Below, in pieces: positions 45,528 to 55,065 of a DNA stretch of 64,000 bases. The translations under genes were made by a program, and so were the position numbers. Numbering within the stretch: position 1 is the first letter of the stretch; each line of letters starts with the position of its first letter. Origin of the DNA: Chitinophaga filiformis (lineage in GTDB: Bacteria > Bacteroidota > Bacteroidia > Chitinophagales > Chitinophagaceae); NCBI RefSeq assembly GCF_021646545.1, contig NZ_JAKIRP010000001.1, positions 806,001 through 870,000 of the forward strand, read 5' to 3'. The notes beneath the pieces are model-generated. The model searched no databases and was not told where the DNA came from. It worked only from the letters and a program-made list of their open reading frames with translations.

Positions 45528-46113
45528 TGTCGACTTTGTAAATATACCATTTAAAAAAATGTTAAATCCCCTTTTATGATGAATGGTTGCAACCTGTACC
45601 CTTGGACGTTAGTGAAAGACGTTGAGCAACAGCCCCTTCTGCCACCACTGTCAAATCCCCTTTTGCACCCTTTATTAACGTAAGCCCGTACTGGTTCCGC
45701 TTTGATTCCTATATCTCCATATCCTTATACCGTCATCTGGATATCACTTCACCGTCATATATATATCCCTTGGATATACAGATGTCGGTGAAGTGATATA
45801 GAAATGTTGATAAAGCGATATGAAAATGATGGTAAAGTGATGGTGAAGAAGCGGGAAAGAATCCTACCATTAAGCATATTAAGCAGTACCCTTTCGCAGA
45901 TCGCTTGACAACAGAGGCTTTGGCGAGGCGGGTTTTGAATGTCGCCGGGAATGCACCTGATAGACGTTCATACCGGGCTAATGCCATTCATCACAAAAGT
46001 CGAAAACTTAAAACCGGGGCGGAATCGGATTGAAATGCCGTGCCATGGCTGATATAGGAGCCAAAGACCGGTAATATCTTAAGCAAGTTATTTTGTTTAA
46101 TATGGTATTGTGT
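45528..46113. other. Intergenic stretch with nested inverted repeat
   Basis: About 590 bases. The clear structure is at 45741-45799: arms ATATCACTTCACCG (45741-45754) and its complement (45786-45799) enclose a second hairpin TATATCC/GGATATA. To the right, a roughly 22-bp unit similar to GTGATATAGAAATGTTGATAAA is repeated about twice (45793-45840). A minus-strand open frame (45733-45987) runs through these repeats and is not a credible gene. Confidence 0.5.
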
Positions 46114-46144
46114 ATTGCATAGTAGTATAAAACACGTATCTTTA
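46114..46144 (+). promoter_or_regulatory. Promoter of padR-pspC operon
   Basis: A TTG at 46114-46116 is followed after 20 bases by TATCTTTA (46137-46144), one mismatch from TAnnTTTG, about 69 bases before the padR start. Spacing fits the Bacteroidota sigma factor. PadR proteins usually repress their own operon; no operator can be defined from this sequence alone. Confidence 0.45.
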
Positions 46145-46212
46145 CATCGTAATCATCAAAAACCACCATTAGAAATGTATAGGTATCATTTTATTCATAA
46201 AGCTCACTTGCC

Positions 46213-46551
46213 ATGAATATAGATAACACACAGTCACAGATGAGAAAAGGGGTGCTGGAATTCTGCATTCTCTCAGTCATCAAGCAAGGAGAAGCTTATC
46301 CTTCAGACATTATAGAAAAAATGAAAGAAGCAAAGCTGGACATCCTGGAGGGCACCCTTTACCCGCTACTCACACGACTTAAAAACGCGGAATTACTTTC
46401 CTACCGATGGGTTGAAAGCAGCTCGGGGCCGCCGAGAAAGTATTTTTCCATGACCGAAAAGGGAGAATTATTCTACAAGGAACTGGAAGCAACCTGGAAC
46501 GAGCTGGCAAATGCGGTCACGCAGCTCACTACAACAAATACCATCCAATAA
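46213..46551 (+). CDS. PadR-family transcriptional regulator
   Basis: A 112-residue winged-helix regulator: RKGVLEFCILSVIKQGEAYPSDIIEKMKEAKLDILEGTLYPLLTRLKNAELL is the typical PadR DNA-binding domain, followed by the wing SSGPPRKYFSMTEKGE and a short dimerisation helix. It precedes a PspC-domain membrane gene by 25 bases. This PadR-PspC pairing is frequent in Bacteroidota and the regulator very likely controls its own operon in response to envelope or drug stress. Confidence 0.93.
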   Translation: MNIDNTQSQMRKGVLEFCILSVIKQGEAYPSDIIEKMKEAKLDILEGTLYPLLTRLKNAELLSYRWVESSSGPPRKYFSMTEKGELFYKELEATWNELANAVTQLTTTNTIQ

Positions 46552-46576
46552 CCAAAACCTAAAATAGAGACTCGAA

Positions 46577-48364
46577 ATGAAAAAGATTATTAACATAAAC
46601 CTGGCAGGCCGCCTTATCGCTATAGAAGATAGCGCATATGAGATATTGCGGCAATACCTGGATAGTCTTGCGCGGTATTTTGCCCGAGAAGAAGGAGGGG
46701 ATGAGATTGTGAGTGATATCGAAAGCCGCATAGCGGAACTGTTCCTGAACAAGCTGAAAACGACCCATTGTATCACGGATGAGGACGTACACTCTGTAAA
46801 AGCCGCCATGGGAACTCCCGAACAGTTTGAAGAAGCAGGAGAAACCAGTCAGCAACAACAGCCGGGTAACGATCCGGTATACGATAGTGTCCGCCCCCGC
46901 AAAAGATTATATCGCGACCCAGACAGTAAAGTACTGGGCGGCGTGTGCGGTGGTTTAGGCGCCTACCTGAATGTAGATCCGGTGGTATTCCGTATCATAT
47001 TTGCCCTCCTGGCTATTGGCGGCTTTGGATCCGGCATCCTGGTATATTTCATTCTTTGGGTAGTAACCCCTGAAGCCAACACTGCAGCTGAAAAGCTGCA
47101 GATGAGGGGGGAGAAGGTCGATGTAAATAATATCAGAGCTACCGTACAAGACGAGCTCAACGCGGCAAAAGGTCATCTGAAGAACTTCGGAAATGACATG
47201 AGAAATTTTTCCCAGGGCCGCGGAAGACAATTTGGAAGTGATATAGAAAGGATTTTCCGCAACCTTTTTGAAGGCTTGGGAAGAGTCCTGCTGTTACTGA
47301 CCAAAGGATTCTTCTATTTTCTGGCGGTAGTGATCCTGTTTGCACTGATAGCTGCAGGGGTTGCCATTGCCATATCTTCTGCGGCCCTCTTCCCACTTAA
47401 GAACCTGGTACTGGCTGGTCCCTTACAGAACCTGCTGCTATGGCTATCTATCTTATTCCTGATCGGTATTCCTATCGTGGCGCTGATCATATTCTTTGTC
47501 CGTAAGGCAACCGGCATAAAAGAAGCCAACCGCTACGTCGGATATACCCTTAGCCTGCTTTGGTTCGCCGGCCTGATTTCTGCCATCGTATTGATCGTTT
47601 CTGTAATAAAAGACTTCCGTACCGGTAATGCTCCTCTAAAAGAAAAATTTGCACTCGTGCAACCTTCTGGTGGAAAGTTAGTCATTAAACAGGCAGACGA
47701 TTATACCGGCATCGACGAGATAGAATTTTTCGATGATATTTTACGCGTAGCCGAAGACACAGTTATCATCAATACAGCCCGGATCAAACTTGAAAAGAGC
47801 GATACAGACAGTTTTGAAGTGTATGTTGAACGCTACTCCAGGGGAAGAAGGGTATCACAGGCGAGAGAACTGGCCAGGGAAATACAATACCAGCTCGTTC
47901 AGAAGGATTCCATTCTGTATGTACCCAGTGGAATATCCATCCCTACCGATTCAAAATTCAGAGGACAACATGTGAGGGTTATCGTGAAAGTGCCAGCCAA
48001 TAAACATGTGGTAATGGATAAAAGCCTGAACTTCCATAATAATCACTGGAACTATGACGATGATTATGAATGGGATGAATGGGGTCATTACCGCGAAAGG
48101 GGCCAGGTGGAAATCAAAATGAATGATAATGGTTTCCCTGAAGATCTTAACCAGGAGCGTCCGAGCACCCCTGACAGTAACAGCACACCTGAAAACAGGG
48201 CGGATTCCCTGGAAAGGAATTATCGCTACAAGGGTGGAAAACAGGAAAATAAAACACCTGTAGACAATAGCGGTTCAGACAAAACCCCGGCTGCAGAACA
48301 CAGCCAGATAGCCCTGGACGGCATGAGCGTGATCGCCTACAGCTTTTATAAACTAATTAAGTGA
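46577..48364 (+). CDS. PspC-domain membrane protein
   Basis: A 595-residue membrane protein. Residues 1-80 form a small N-terminal domain (INLAGRLIAIEDSAYEILRQYL) seen in this Bacteroidota family; the PspC domain is at 108-167 (KVLGGVCGGLGAYLNVDP and one helix). Three more helices follow near 235-265, 275-300 and 318-340, then a large soluble C-terminal domain of beta-rich type (about 350-500) and a low-complexity tail rich in Asn, Pro, Glu and Gly. PspC acts in the phage-shock/envelope stress response in other bacteria. The likely topology places the C-terminal domain outside the membrane. Confidence 0.86.
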   Translation: MKKIININLAGRLIAIEDSAYEILRQYLDSLARYFAREEGGDEIVSDIESRIAELFLNKLKTTHCITDEDVHSVKAAMGTPEQFEEAGETSQQQQPGNDPVYDSVRPRKRLYRDPDSKVLGGVCGGLGAYLNVDPVVFRIIFALLAIGGFGSGILVYFILWVVTPEANTAAEKLQMRGEKVDVNNIRATVQDELNAAKGHLKNFGNDMRNFSQGRGRQFGSDIERIFRNLFEGLGRVLLLLTKGFFYFLAVVILFALIAAGVAIAISSAALFPLKNLVLAGPLQNLLLWLSILFLIGIPIVALIIFFVRKATGIKEANRYVGYTLSLLWFAGLISAIVLIVSVIKDFRTGNAPLKEKFALVQPSGGKLVIKQADDYTGIDEIEFFDDILRVAEDTVIINTARIKLEKSDTDSFEVYVERYSRGRRVSQARELAREIQYQLVQKDSILYVPSGISIPTDSKFRGQHVRVIVKVPANKHVVMDKSLNFHNNHWNYDDDYEWDEWGHYRERGQVEIKMNDNGFPEDLNQERPSTPDSNSTPENRADSLERNYRYKGGKQENKTPVDNSGSDKTPAAEHSQIALDGMSVIAYSFYKLIK

Positions 48365-48426
48365 TGGGATTGTGAATTTTGAGAAAACTTTGTCATCACA
48401 ATAAGTTCAATAGTTAAAGAAACATT

Positions 48427-48452
48427 ACCACGGTTTTTACCGTGGTTTTTTT
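48427..48452 (+). terminator. Terminator of padR-pspC operon
   Basis: ACCACGGT pairs with ACCGTGGT around TTTT, followed by a T run. It begins 63 bases after the PspC stop. Confidence 0.85.
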
Positions 48453-48544
48453 ATGTCTCATCTTTTTCCCGATTCGATACCGGCCCTGCCGTATTAATTC
48501 ATAGTTTTGCTTTTTTAATCGTTTTATCAGGACAAGGCTAAGGA

Positions 48545-50680
48545 ATGCAGGCAACAAAAAAAGCAACGATCAACATTGCGCTGGTAGGTAATCCAAATAG
48601 TGGGAAAAGTTCGCTCTTTAATGCGTTGACGGGTCTGAATCAGAAAGTTAGCAACTTTCCAGGCGTTACTGTCGATAAGAAGACGGGGGCGGCGACCATT
48701 TCAGCCCATCTGCAAGCCAATATTATAGACCTGCCCGGTACCTATAGCCTTTATCCTAAAAGCGCAGACGAGTTTGTTACCTACGACGTGCTCGTAAATC
48801 CAGCTGCCGACGAACAGCCTGACATGATCCTCATTATTGCTGACGCGGCCAACCTCAAGCGCAATCTGCTCTTCTGTTCCCAGATCATGGACCTGAAAAT
48901 TCCTGTTATTATCGGCCTTACCATGATGGACATCGCCCGTAAAAAGGGTGTGGAGATCGATGAAGCCGGCCTAGAACGGGAATTAGGAGTACCGGTGGTG
49001 ACCATTAACCCCCGTAAGAATAAGGGCATCCCTGAGCTGAAGAAAATGATCGACCTGCTGGCTAAAGAAAAACAAGCTGTGCAGCCCCGTGATTTTATAG
49101 ACAGCCAGGCGCTGGCGCCGGAAGTTGTAACGGAAATCAGGAAGTATGTGCAGGTAAAAAGTGATTATGCTGCCCTACATGTGGCCGTGAATCATCATGA
49201 ATTGCCATTCCTGAACGGCGGACAGAAACTTGCGATCACTAACATTCTCCAAACATATCATTTCAATAAGACAAAGGTACAGGCAGAAGAGATCATGCAG
49301 CGGTATGCCAGGATCAAGCATATCATGAAGAATACCGTGGTGGAAGCCGATCCTTTACAGAAGCAGTTGCAAACCGAAAAGCTGGACAACCTGCTGCTGC
49401 ACCGCTTCTGGGGGTATGTGATCCTGCTGGGTATTATGTTCTTTATGTTCCAGAGCATATTCTGGCTGGCGTCTTTCCCGATGGACTGGATAGAGGCCGG
49501 TTTCGGCGCCTTAAGCGGCTGGCTGACAGAAGTACTTCCTGCCAATCAGCTGACAGACATTCTTGTGAATGGCATCGTTGCTGGTCTGGGGGGCATTGCG
49601 GTATTTATACCCCAGATCATGATCCTGTTTGCCTTTATTACAGTATTGGAAGATACGGGCTATATGGCCAGGATCAGTTTTCTGACCGACAGGCTGATGA
49701 GACAGGTGGGACTGAACGGAAAATCGGTGATGCCACTGATAAGTGGTGTGGCTTGTGCCGTACCCGCCATAATGGCCACGCGTAATATTGAAAACAGAAA
49801 GGAACGCCTGATCACCATCCTAATCACGCCCCTCATGAGTTGCTCTGCCCGTTTGCCCATTTATACGGTGATGATCGCACTGGTGATACCCAATAAACCC
49901 GTGTTGGGCATTCTGAACCTGCAGGGAGTGGTGATGATGGGGTTATATTTAATGGGATTTGTAATGGCCTTGCTCATTGCTGCGATACTGAAGCTATTCA
50001 TCTCTATAAAGGAAAAAAGCTATTTCATCATGGAGCTGCCGGTGTACAGAGCGCCCCGCTGGGCCAATGTAGGCACTACGATGGTGCAGAAGGCTAAGAT
50101 CTTCGTGACAGACGCCGGTAAGGTGATCATGGTGATCTCCATCATACTCTGGTTCCTGGCATCTTATGGTCCTAAAGACAAGATGCATCAGGTGACGGCC
50201 CACTACGAACAGTTGAAGACGGCCCATCCCGAACAAACGGATGCGCTGGATATGGAAATGCAATCCGAAAAACTGGCCAATTCCTATGCCGGTGTTTTAG
50301 GGCATGCCATTGAGCCGGTGATTCGTCCACTAGGATATGACTGGAAGATCGGCATAGCGCTGATCACTTCCTTTGCTGCCCGTGAAGTATTTGTAGGTAC
50401 CATGGCAACCCTGTATAGCGTAGGCGAATCTCCTGAAGATGGCGATGCTACATTACGGGAAAAGATGAGCAATGCCACCTGGAGAGATGGCCGGCCGGTA
50501 TATACCCTGGCCAGCGGAATCTCACTGATGTTGTTTTACGCTTTTGCCATGCAGTGCATGAGTACCCTGGCGATTGTAAAAAGGGAGACAAAATCCTGGA
50601 AGTTCCCGGCGGTTCAGTTCGTATATATGACCGCCTTGGCATACCTCTTTGGCTTCCTGGCCTTTCAGTTATTGAAATAA
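48545..50680 (+). CDS. feoB: Ferrous iron transporter FeoB
   Basis: A 711-residue inner-membrane Fe(II) transporter with an N-terminal G domain and about ten helices. G1 is GNPNSGKS (15-22), G3 is DLPG (62-65). The G4 base-specificity motif reads LTMMD (125-129) where most FeoB have NxxD, so the first residue is Thr instead of Asn. Membrane motifs SGVACAVPAIMATR and MSCSARLPIYTVMI are conserved. No FeoA domain is fused and no FeoC is adjacent; feoA lies at 3.5 kb. The upstream terminator and 92-base gap suggest its own transcript. Confidence 0.95.
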   Translation: MQATKKATINIALVGNPNSGKSSLFNALTGLNQKVSNFPGVTVDKKTGAATISAHLQANIIDLPGTYSLYPKSADEFVTYDVLVNPAADEQPDMILIIADAANLKRNLLFCSQIMDLKIPVIIGLTMMDIARKKGVEIDEAGLERELGVPVVTINPRKNKGIPELKKMIDLLAKEKQAVQPRDFIDSQALAPEVVTEIRKYVQVKSDYAALHVAVNHHELPFLNGGQKLAITNILQTYHFNKTKVQAEEIMQRYARIKHIMKNTVVEADPLQKQLQTEKLDNLLLHRFWGYVILLGIMFFMFQSIFWLASFPMDWIEAGFGALSGWLTEVLPANQLTDILVNGIVAGLGGIAVFIPQIMILFAFITVLEDTGYMARISFLTDRLMRQVGLNGKSVMPLISGVACAVPAIMATRNIENRKERLITILITPLMSCSARLPIYTVMIALVIPNKPVLGILNLQGVVMMGLYLMGFVMALLIAAILKLFISIKEKSYFIMELPVYRAPRWANVGTTMVQKAKIFVTDAGKVIMVISIILWFLASYGPKDKMHQVTAHYEQLKTAHPEQTDALDMEMQSEKLANSYAGVLGHAIEPVIRPLGYDWKIGIALITSFAAREVFVGTMATLYSVGESPEDGDATLREKMSNATWRDGRPVYTLASGISLMLFYAFAMQCMSTLAIVKRETKSWKFPAVQFVYMTALAYLFGFLAFQLLK

Positions 50681-50738
50681 ATCGCTGACAAGGGGCACGC
50701 AGTGAAATACCTTATATTGCAGTATAACCAGATCAGGT

Positions 50739-51644
50739 ATGAAAATACTCATCTACAGCTTGCTGCTCTTATCGACTATCAGTATACATGCGCAGTCAAT
50801 AGACTCAACCCAGTTAATAAAAGATATACAGACCCTTTCTTCAGACAAATATGAAGGCCGGATGGCCGGCACACGTGGTAGCCGCCAGGCCCAGTTCTAT
50901 CTTATCGGGCGTTTTAAGCAGATAGGATTGTCTCCCTTCCACAATACGTATGAATATCCCTTTTACTTTAAACAGGGGGAAAAGCAGATCATGGGTACTA
51001 ATCTGTTCGGATTTATTAAAGGTAAATCTGAATCTGCCATTGTCGTCACGGCGCATTATGACCACCTGGGAGTGAAAAGCGGTAGTCCGGCCGACAAAGA
51101 CAGTATCTATAACGGAGCGGATGATAACGCCTCCGGAGTGGGTGGCCTGTTAGCACTGATGGCTTACTATAAAAAACATCAACCTGAACATACCATGATC
51201 TTTGTAGCGTTTGACGGTGAGGAAGAGGGCCTGCAGGGAGCGAAGGCCTTTGTGAAGCAGCCACCTGTGCCTGTAACGCAGATGGTGTTGAATATCAATA
51301 TGGATATGATAGGCCGGAACGATAAGAACGAATTGTATGTCTGTGGATTAACCCAGTTTCCCGAACTGAAAAAATACGTAGATGATGCGGTCAATACCGG
51401 CGGACAGGTAAAAGTGCTTTCCGGTCATGATAAAAAGGAGGAGGGGTCCAATAACTGGATCAACCAGAGCGACCATTATGAATTCTATAAGTTAAAGATC
51501 CCCATGCTTTATTTCGGTGTGGAAGACCATCCGGATTATCACCAGGTATCGGATGAGTTCAAAGGCATCCAGCCATCTTTCTATTACCAGGCGGTGTTAA
51601 AAGTGCTGACTGTCCTGCAGTCTGCGGATAAAGGTGTTAAATGA
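50739..51644 (+). CDS. M28-family exported aminopeptidase
   Basis: A 301-residue peptidase with a signal peptide (LLLLSTISIHAQS), so periplasmic or secreted. The M28 zinc ligands are all visible: AHYDHLG, GADDNASG, DGEEEG, then NINMDMIGR and a late SDHYEF/HPDYH block. These clip N-terminal residues from peptides. Its last 61 bases overlap, in antisense, the 3' end of the next gene. Confidence 0.9.
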   Translation: MKILIYSLLLLSTISIHAQSIDSTQLIKDIQTLSSDKYEGRMAGTRGSRQAQFYLIGRFKQIGLSPFHNTYEYPFYFKQGEKQIMGTNLFGFIKGKSESAIVVTAHYDHLGVKSGSPADKDSIYNGADDNASGVGGLLALMAYYKKHQPEHTMIFVAFDGEEEGLQGAKAFVKQPPVPVTQMVLNINMDMIGRNDKNELYVCGLTQFPELKKYVDDAVNTGGQVKVLSGHDKKEEGSNNWINQSDHYEFYKLKIPMLYFGVEDHPDYHQVSDEFKGIQPSFYYQAVLKVLTVLQSADKGVK

Positions 51645-52258
51645 GGCGTAAGGGCGCCTTCCAGTGTTAGGGTGGCCAGGGCTTCTCCTATGGAACGTTT
51701 CCAGTTTTTTTGGGCGGCCGGGTCTTGTCCGTGATTGGTGTCGCGGTCGTATGCTTCCTGCAGCTTGTTCATTTCCCGAAAGGACTCAATATATTGATAC
51801 TGAATGATGCTGTCGAAATCTTCAACTGTCAGCTCCATATTTTTAATACGTTGCTGGAACCTGAGGGCCACCAGCCAGGTGATATCAAAATGGAGTTGCT
51901 CATGTTCCAGAGCGTAGGCGTCCCGTGCAAATGATTTTACCCAGGAAGCGCTCTTTACAAAGAATACCTGTAAAGTGAGGTTGATCTGCAGGGTATCTTT
52001 CCGCTGGAGACTGCTGCCTTCATAGGCAAAGCTCGTGTAAGACACCGCCGCACTGGGGCCGCGAAGGGGAGGAGTAGCCTTAAAGTCGGACCAGCGTAGT
52101 TTCCTGTGAGGTTGATAGAAAAGACTGTCGGAGTTAGGATCTTCCGGCCGCCTGTCTGGCGAGAATACCACTTTTATAACAGTAGCAGGAGGCGTTTCCT
52201 GCAAAGACCTGACAGGAAACAGGAAACAACACCATATGAGCTGAAGGAATAAAAACAT
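51584..52258 (-). CDS. Predicted exported zincin (DUF922-like)
   Basis: A 224-residue protein with an N-terminal hydrophobic leader (FLFLQLIWCCFLFP) and the metallopeptidase-type motif HEQLHFD (HExxH) near residue 120, preceded by LRWSDFK. These features resemble DUF922, a family of predicted zinc peptidases, but activity is untested. The C-terminal 20 codons (51584-51644) lie opposite the end of the M28 peptidase gene. Since both reading frames look natural, the overlap is probably real rather than a prediction error; a shorter form of this gene cannot be excluded. Confidence 0.68.
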   Translation of the reverse strand: MFLFLQLIWCCFLFPVRSLQETPPATVIKVVFSPDRRPEDPNSDSLFYQPHRKLRWSDFKATPPLRGPSAAVSYTSFAYEGSSLQRKDTLQINLTLQVFFVKSASWVKSFARDAYALEHEQLHFDITWLVALRFQQRIKNMELTVEDFDSIIQYQYIESFREMNKLQEAYDRDTNHGQDPAAQKNWKRSIGEALATLTLEGALTPHLTPLSADCRTVSTFNTAW

Positions 52259-52321
52259 GGCACCTCTTCAGAGTTAAAGGTACATTTTTCGTAACTTACG
52301 ATCTACCAAAACAATCGCACT

Positions 52322-53326
52322 ATGTACGGTGGCGGATACATTTTCGACGAACCCAACAGGAAGCAGCAGCGGGAAGAACAGTTGCATGATGATCCTGAAA
52401 AACTGGCCGCGTTTGAGGCGCGTATTGCCAGAGGGGAAAAAATTGAACCGGGCGACTGGATGCCGGCGGAATATCGCAGACAGCTTATACGACTGATCGA
52501 ACAACATGCACATTCCGAAATAATAGGCGCGTTGCCGGAAGGCACCTGGATCACCCGGGCGCCGGGCTTTAAACGCAAGCTAGCGCTCATTGCCAAGGTG
52601 CAGGATGAGGTAGGACATGGACAGTTGCTGTATAACGCAGCAGAAACGCTGGGCAAATCCCGTGAAGCAATGATCAATGATCTGTTGAGTGGGAAGTCAA
52701 AGTATTCCAATGTCTTTAACTACCCGGCCAAAACCTGGGCAGACGTTACGGTGATCGGGTTCCTGATCGATGCGGCGGCCATCGTTAACCAGGTAGCCAA
52801 TTCCAAAGGCTCCTACGGCCCCTATTGCCGGGCGCTGGAAAGGATCTGTTATGAAGAGAGCTTCCACCTGAAACAGGGGCATGATGCTTTCATCGAACTG
52901 GCAACCGGTACGCCGGCGCAGAAGGAGATGCTGCAGGATGCGCTTAACCGTTGGTGGCAGCCCATTATGCATTTCTTTGGTCCGCCGGATAAAGCCTCCA
53001 GCCACAGCGAAAAGCTGATGCAATGGAAGGTAAAGATGGCCAGCAATGACGATATGCGTAACCAGTTCCTGGACGCCTATGTTCCCAAGATATGGGAGCT
53101 GGGACTAACACTCCCTGACCCACTGTTAAGAAAGAACCCGGATACAGGGAAATGGGAGTATTCCGATCCGGACTGGGACCTCTTTTTTGAAGTGATCAAA
53201 GGGAATGGTCCCTGCAATAAAGAAAGACTGGATGTAAGAAAATGGGCAGAAGAACATGGCCGCTGGATCAGAAAGGCCCTCATGCGCCCTGAAGAAATGG
53301 AACGCAGTGCGCTTCCGGTGGCATAA
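52322..53326 (+). CDS. paaA: Phenylacetyl-CoA epoxidase subunit PaaA
   Basis: Catalytic subunit of the multicomponent monooxygenase that forms the 1,2-epoxide of phenylacetyl-CoA. The 334-residue ferritin-like protein carries the two diiron motifs, [11 protein letters not shown] and [12 protein letters not shown] (ExxH each). It begins the paaABCD cluster with 41 bases to paaB. The cluster is complete for A, B, C and D, but the reductase PaaE is not in the window. Confidence 0.95.
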   Translation: MYGGGYIFDEPNRKQQREEQLHDDPEKLAAFEARIARGEKIEPGDWMPAEYRRQLIRLIEQHAHSEIIGALPEGTWITRAPGFKRKLALIAKVQDEVGHGQLLYNAAETLGKSREAMINDLLSGKSKYSNVFNYPAKTWADVTVIGFLIDAAAIVNQVANSKGSYGPYCRALERICYEESFHLKQGHDAFIELATGTPAQKEMLQDALNRWWQPIMHFFGPPDKASSHSEKLMQWKVKMASNDDMRNQFLDAYVPKIWELGLTLPDPLLRKNPDTGKWEYSDPDWDLFFEVIKGNGPCNKERLDVRKWAEEHGRWIRKALMRPEEMERSALPVA

Positions 53327-53367
53327 AGCCATCTCCACGTAATTGTTATAATGTAGTACCACGATTT

Positions 53368-53736
53368 ATGAATGACTCACTAGATCCACGTGTTAACCGG
53401 CTCAGGTTAGATAAGAATGACGGCTCCTTCAAAGTAGAAGAAGGAGAGAACTGGAATGTATTTGAAGTATTTCACCAGGAAAAAAGAGGGGCGCACCATG
53501 AACATGTAGGTTGTGTACATGCCCCCGACGCCAATCTGGCGCTGATCTTTGCCAAGGAACAATTTGGCCGCCGCAAGAAATGTGTGAATCTGTGGGTAGT
53601 ACGCAGTGCTGATATACTCGCGTTTGACCTGGAAGATGAAGACATGTTCGCTAACAACCCGGACAAAACTTACCGGGATGCCAGCGGGTTCAAAGTCATG
53701 GAAAAGATCAATAAGTTTAAAGCACACACAAAATAG
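53368..53736 (+). CDS. paaB: Phenylacetyl-CoA epoxidase subunit PaaB
   Basis: Small structural subunit of the epoxidase, 122 residues. The block NVFEVFHQEKRGAHHEHVGCVHAPDANLALIFAKEQFGRR is the conserved PaaB core. PaaB bridges PaaA-PaaC dimers in the active complex. It precedes paaC by 13 bases. Confidence 0.93.
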   Translation: MNDSLDPRVNRLRLDKNDGSFKVEEGENWNVFEVFHQEKRGAHHEHVGCVHAPDANLALIFAKEQFGRRKKCVNLWVVRSADILAFDLEDEDMFANNPDKTYRDASGFKVMEKINKFKAHTK

Positions 53737-53749
53737 TCCCCACATCCCA

Positions 53750-54505
53750 ATGCAATTACAACAAGCTATACAGGAACTGATCACAAAAATGGCAGATGAT
53801 GAACTGGTGATCGGGCATCGCAATTCTGAATGGACCGGCCTGGGGCCGGTTATGGAAGAGGACATCGCATTTTCTTCTATGGCACAGGATAAGATAGGCC
53901 ACGCATTGGCACTCTACCGCATACTGGAAGAACATTTCGGAGGCACAGACCCAGACCAGTTTGCGTTTCTCAGGAATGCGGAAGACTTCCGGTGTTGCCA
54001 CTTCGTGGAAATGCCCATAGACACGTATGATTTCAGCCTGATGCGGCACTTCCTCTTTGATCATGCGGAGACAGTGAGATATCAGGCGCTTGCACAAAGC
54101 AAGTTTGCGCCTTTTCAGCACCTGGCTGGAAAAGTGAAGGGTGAACTGAAGTATCATACACTGCACGCAGACGCGTGGATTATACAGCTTTGTACTGCCG
54201 GAGAAGATAGCCGTGAACGTATGCAGGCAGCACTGGATAATAGCTTCCAGCTTGCAGGCGGCATTTTTGAGCCCGGACCCGCAGAAGACCTGCTGATAGC
54301 GGAAGAGATTTATCCGGGAGAAGCGGGTTTATATGAACAGTGGCTCAGTCACATATCTCCTGTCATAGAGAAAGCGGGCCTGGTCTTGCCGGAAATGACA
54401 GCCCCTGTATACGGAGGCCGTAGCGGCCGGCATACCCCGCATTTACAGCAGTTACTGAATGAGATGGGAGAGGTATTCCGTCTCGATCCTGAAGCAACCT
54501 GGTAG
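53750..54505 (+). CDS. paaC: Phenylacetyl-CoA epoxidase subunit PaaC
   Basis: Ferritin-like, structural partner of PaaA, 251 residues, with HRNSEWTGLGPVMEEDIAFSSMAQDKIGHA as the conserved core; the diiron residues are partly replaced (Lys in QDKIGHA), as in known PaaC, which has no catalytic iron. The open frame starts at 53606 in another reading context, but ATG 53750 (MQLQQAIQEL) gives the natural protein just after paaB. paaD follows after 12 bases. Confidence 0.94.
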   Translation: MQLQQAIQELITKMADDELVIGHRNSEWTGLGPVMEEDIAFSSMAQDKIGHALALYRILEEHFGGTDPDQFAFLRNAEDFRCCHFVEMPIDTYDFSLMRHFLFDHAETVRYQALAQSKFAPFQHLAGKVKGELKYHTLHADAWIIQLCTAGEDSRERMQAALDNSFQLAGGIFEPGPAEDLLIAEEIYPGEAGLYEQWLSHISPVIEKAGLVLPEMTAPVYGGRSGRHTPHLQQLLNEMGEVFRLDPEATW

Positions 54506-54517
54506 AAATAAAAAACT

Positions 54518-55009
54518 ATGCAAACGATAACAACAATGCAGGCGGTATATCAATCGCTGGAGCACGTCATGGATCCGGAAATTCCTGTATTAAGTGTACT
54601 GGAACTGGGAATGATCACAGACGTTAAAGTGGATATAGAAGGCGTACACATTAAGATGATCCCTACCTTTGCGGCCTGCCCTGCAGTAGATATCATTAAG
54701 GAAAACATTAAAAATGCCGTTGAGCGGGATCTCCAGATGCCGGCATTTGTAAGTGTGGATAAGGAAGTAAACTGGAACAGCAACCGGTTGACAGCCGAGG
54801 CAAAAGAGAAGCTGCGCGATTTCGGTATTGCCCCTCCCGGCCGGCATGAAGGAGACGTGAGTATGGACATGCTGATCAAAGTAACCTGTCCCCATTGCGG
54901 AAGTGAAAATACCTATTTACGTTCCCCCTTCGGGTCTACCCTCTGCAGAGCCCTGCATTTCTGCCGGCAATGCGGAATGATGTTCGAGCAGTTTAAGCCA
55001 CTCTCGTAA
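54518..55009 (+). CDS. paaD: Phenylacetate degradation protein PaaD
   Basis: A 163-residue protein with an N-terminal MIP18/DUF59-like domain (VMDPEIPVLSVLELGMI, and TFAACPAVDII) and a C-terminal zinc- or iron-sulfur-type cysteine motif (CPHCGSENTY..CRALHFCRQCG). PaaD is needed to assemble or mature the epoxidase, probably through its metal cluster. It ends the paa cluster; nadD begins 56 bases later on the same strand. Confidence 0.92.
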   Translation: MQTITTMQAVYQSLEHVMDPEIPVLSVLELGMITDVKVDIEGVHIKMIPTFAACPAVDIIKENIKNAVERDLQMPAFVSVDKEVNWNSNRLTAEAKEKLRDFGIAPPGRHEGDVSMDMLIKVTCPHCGSENTYLRSPFGSTLCRALHFCRQCGMMFEQFKPLS

Positions 55010-55065
55010 GCACATATATCACATTTCCTCATTATTGATTACATTCACGCTCAAAAAACAGGGGC

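Noticed and set aside
45733..45987. 84-codon minus-strand frame
   Set aside because: It runs through hairpin and direct repeats, and its sequence does not look like a folded protein.
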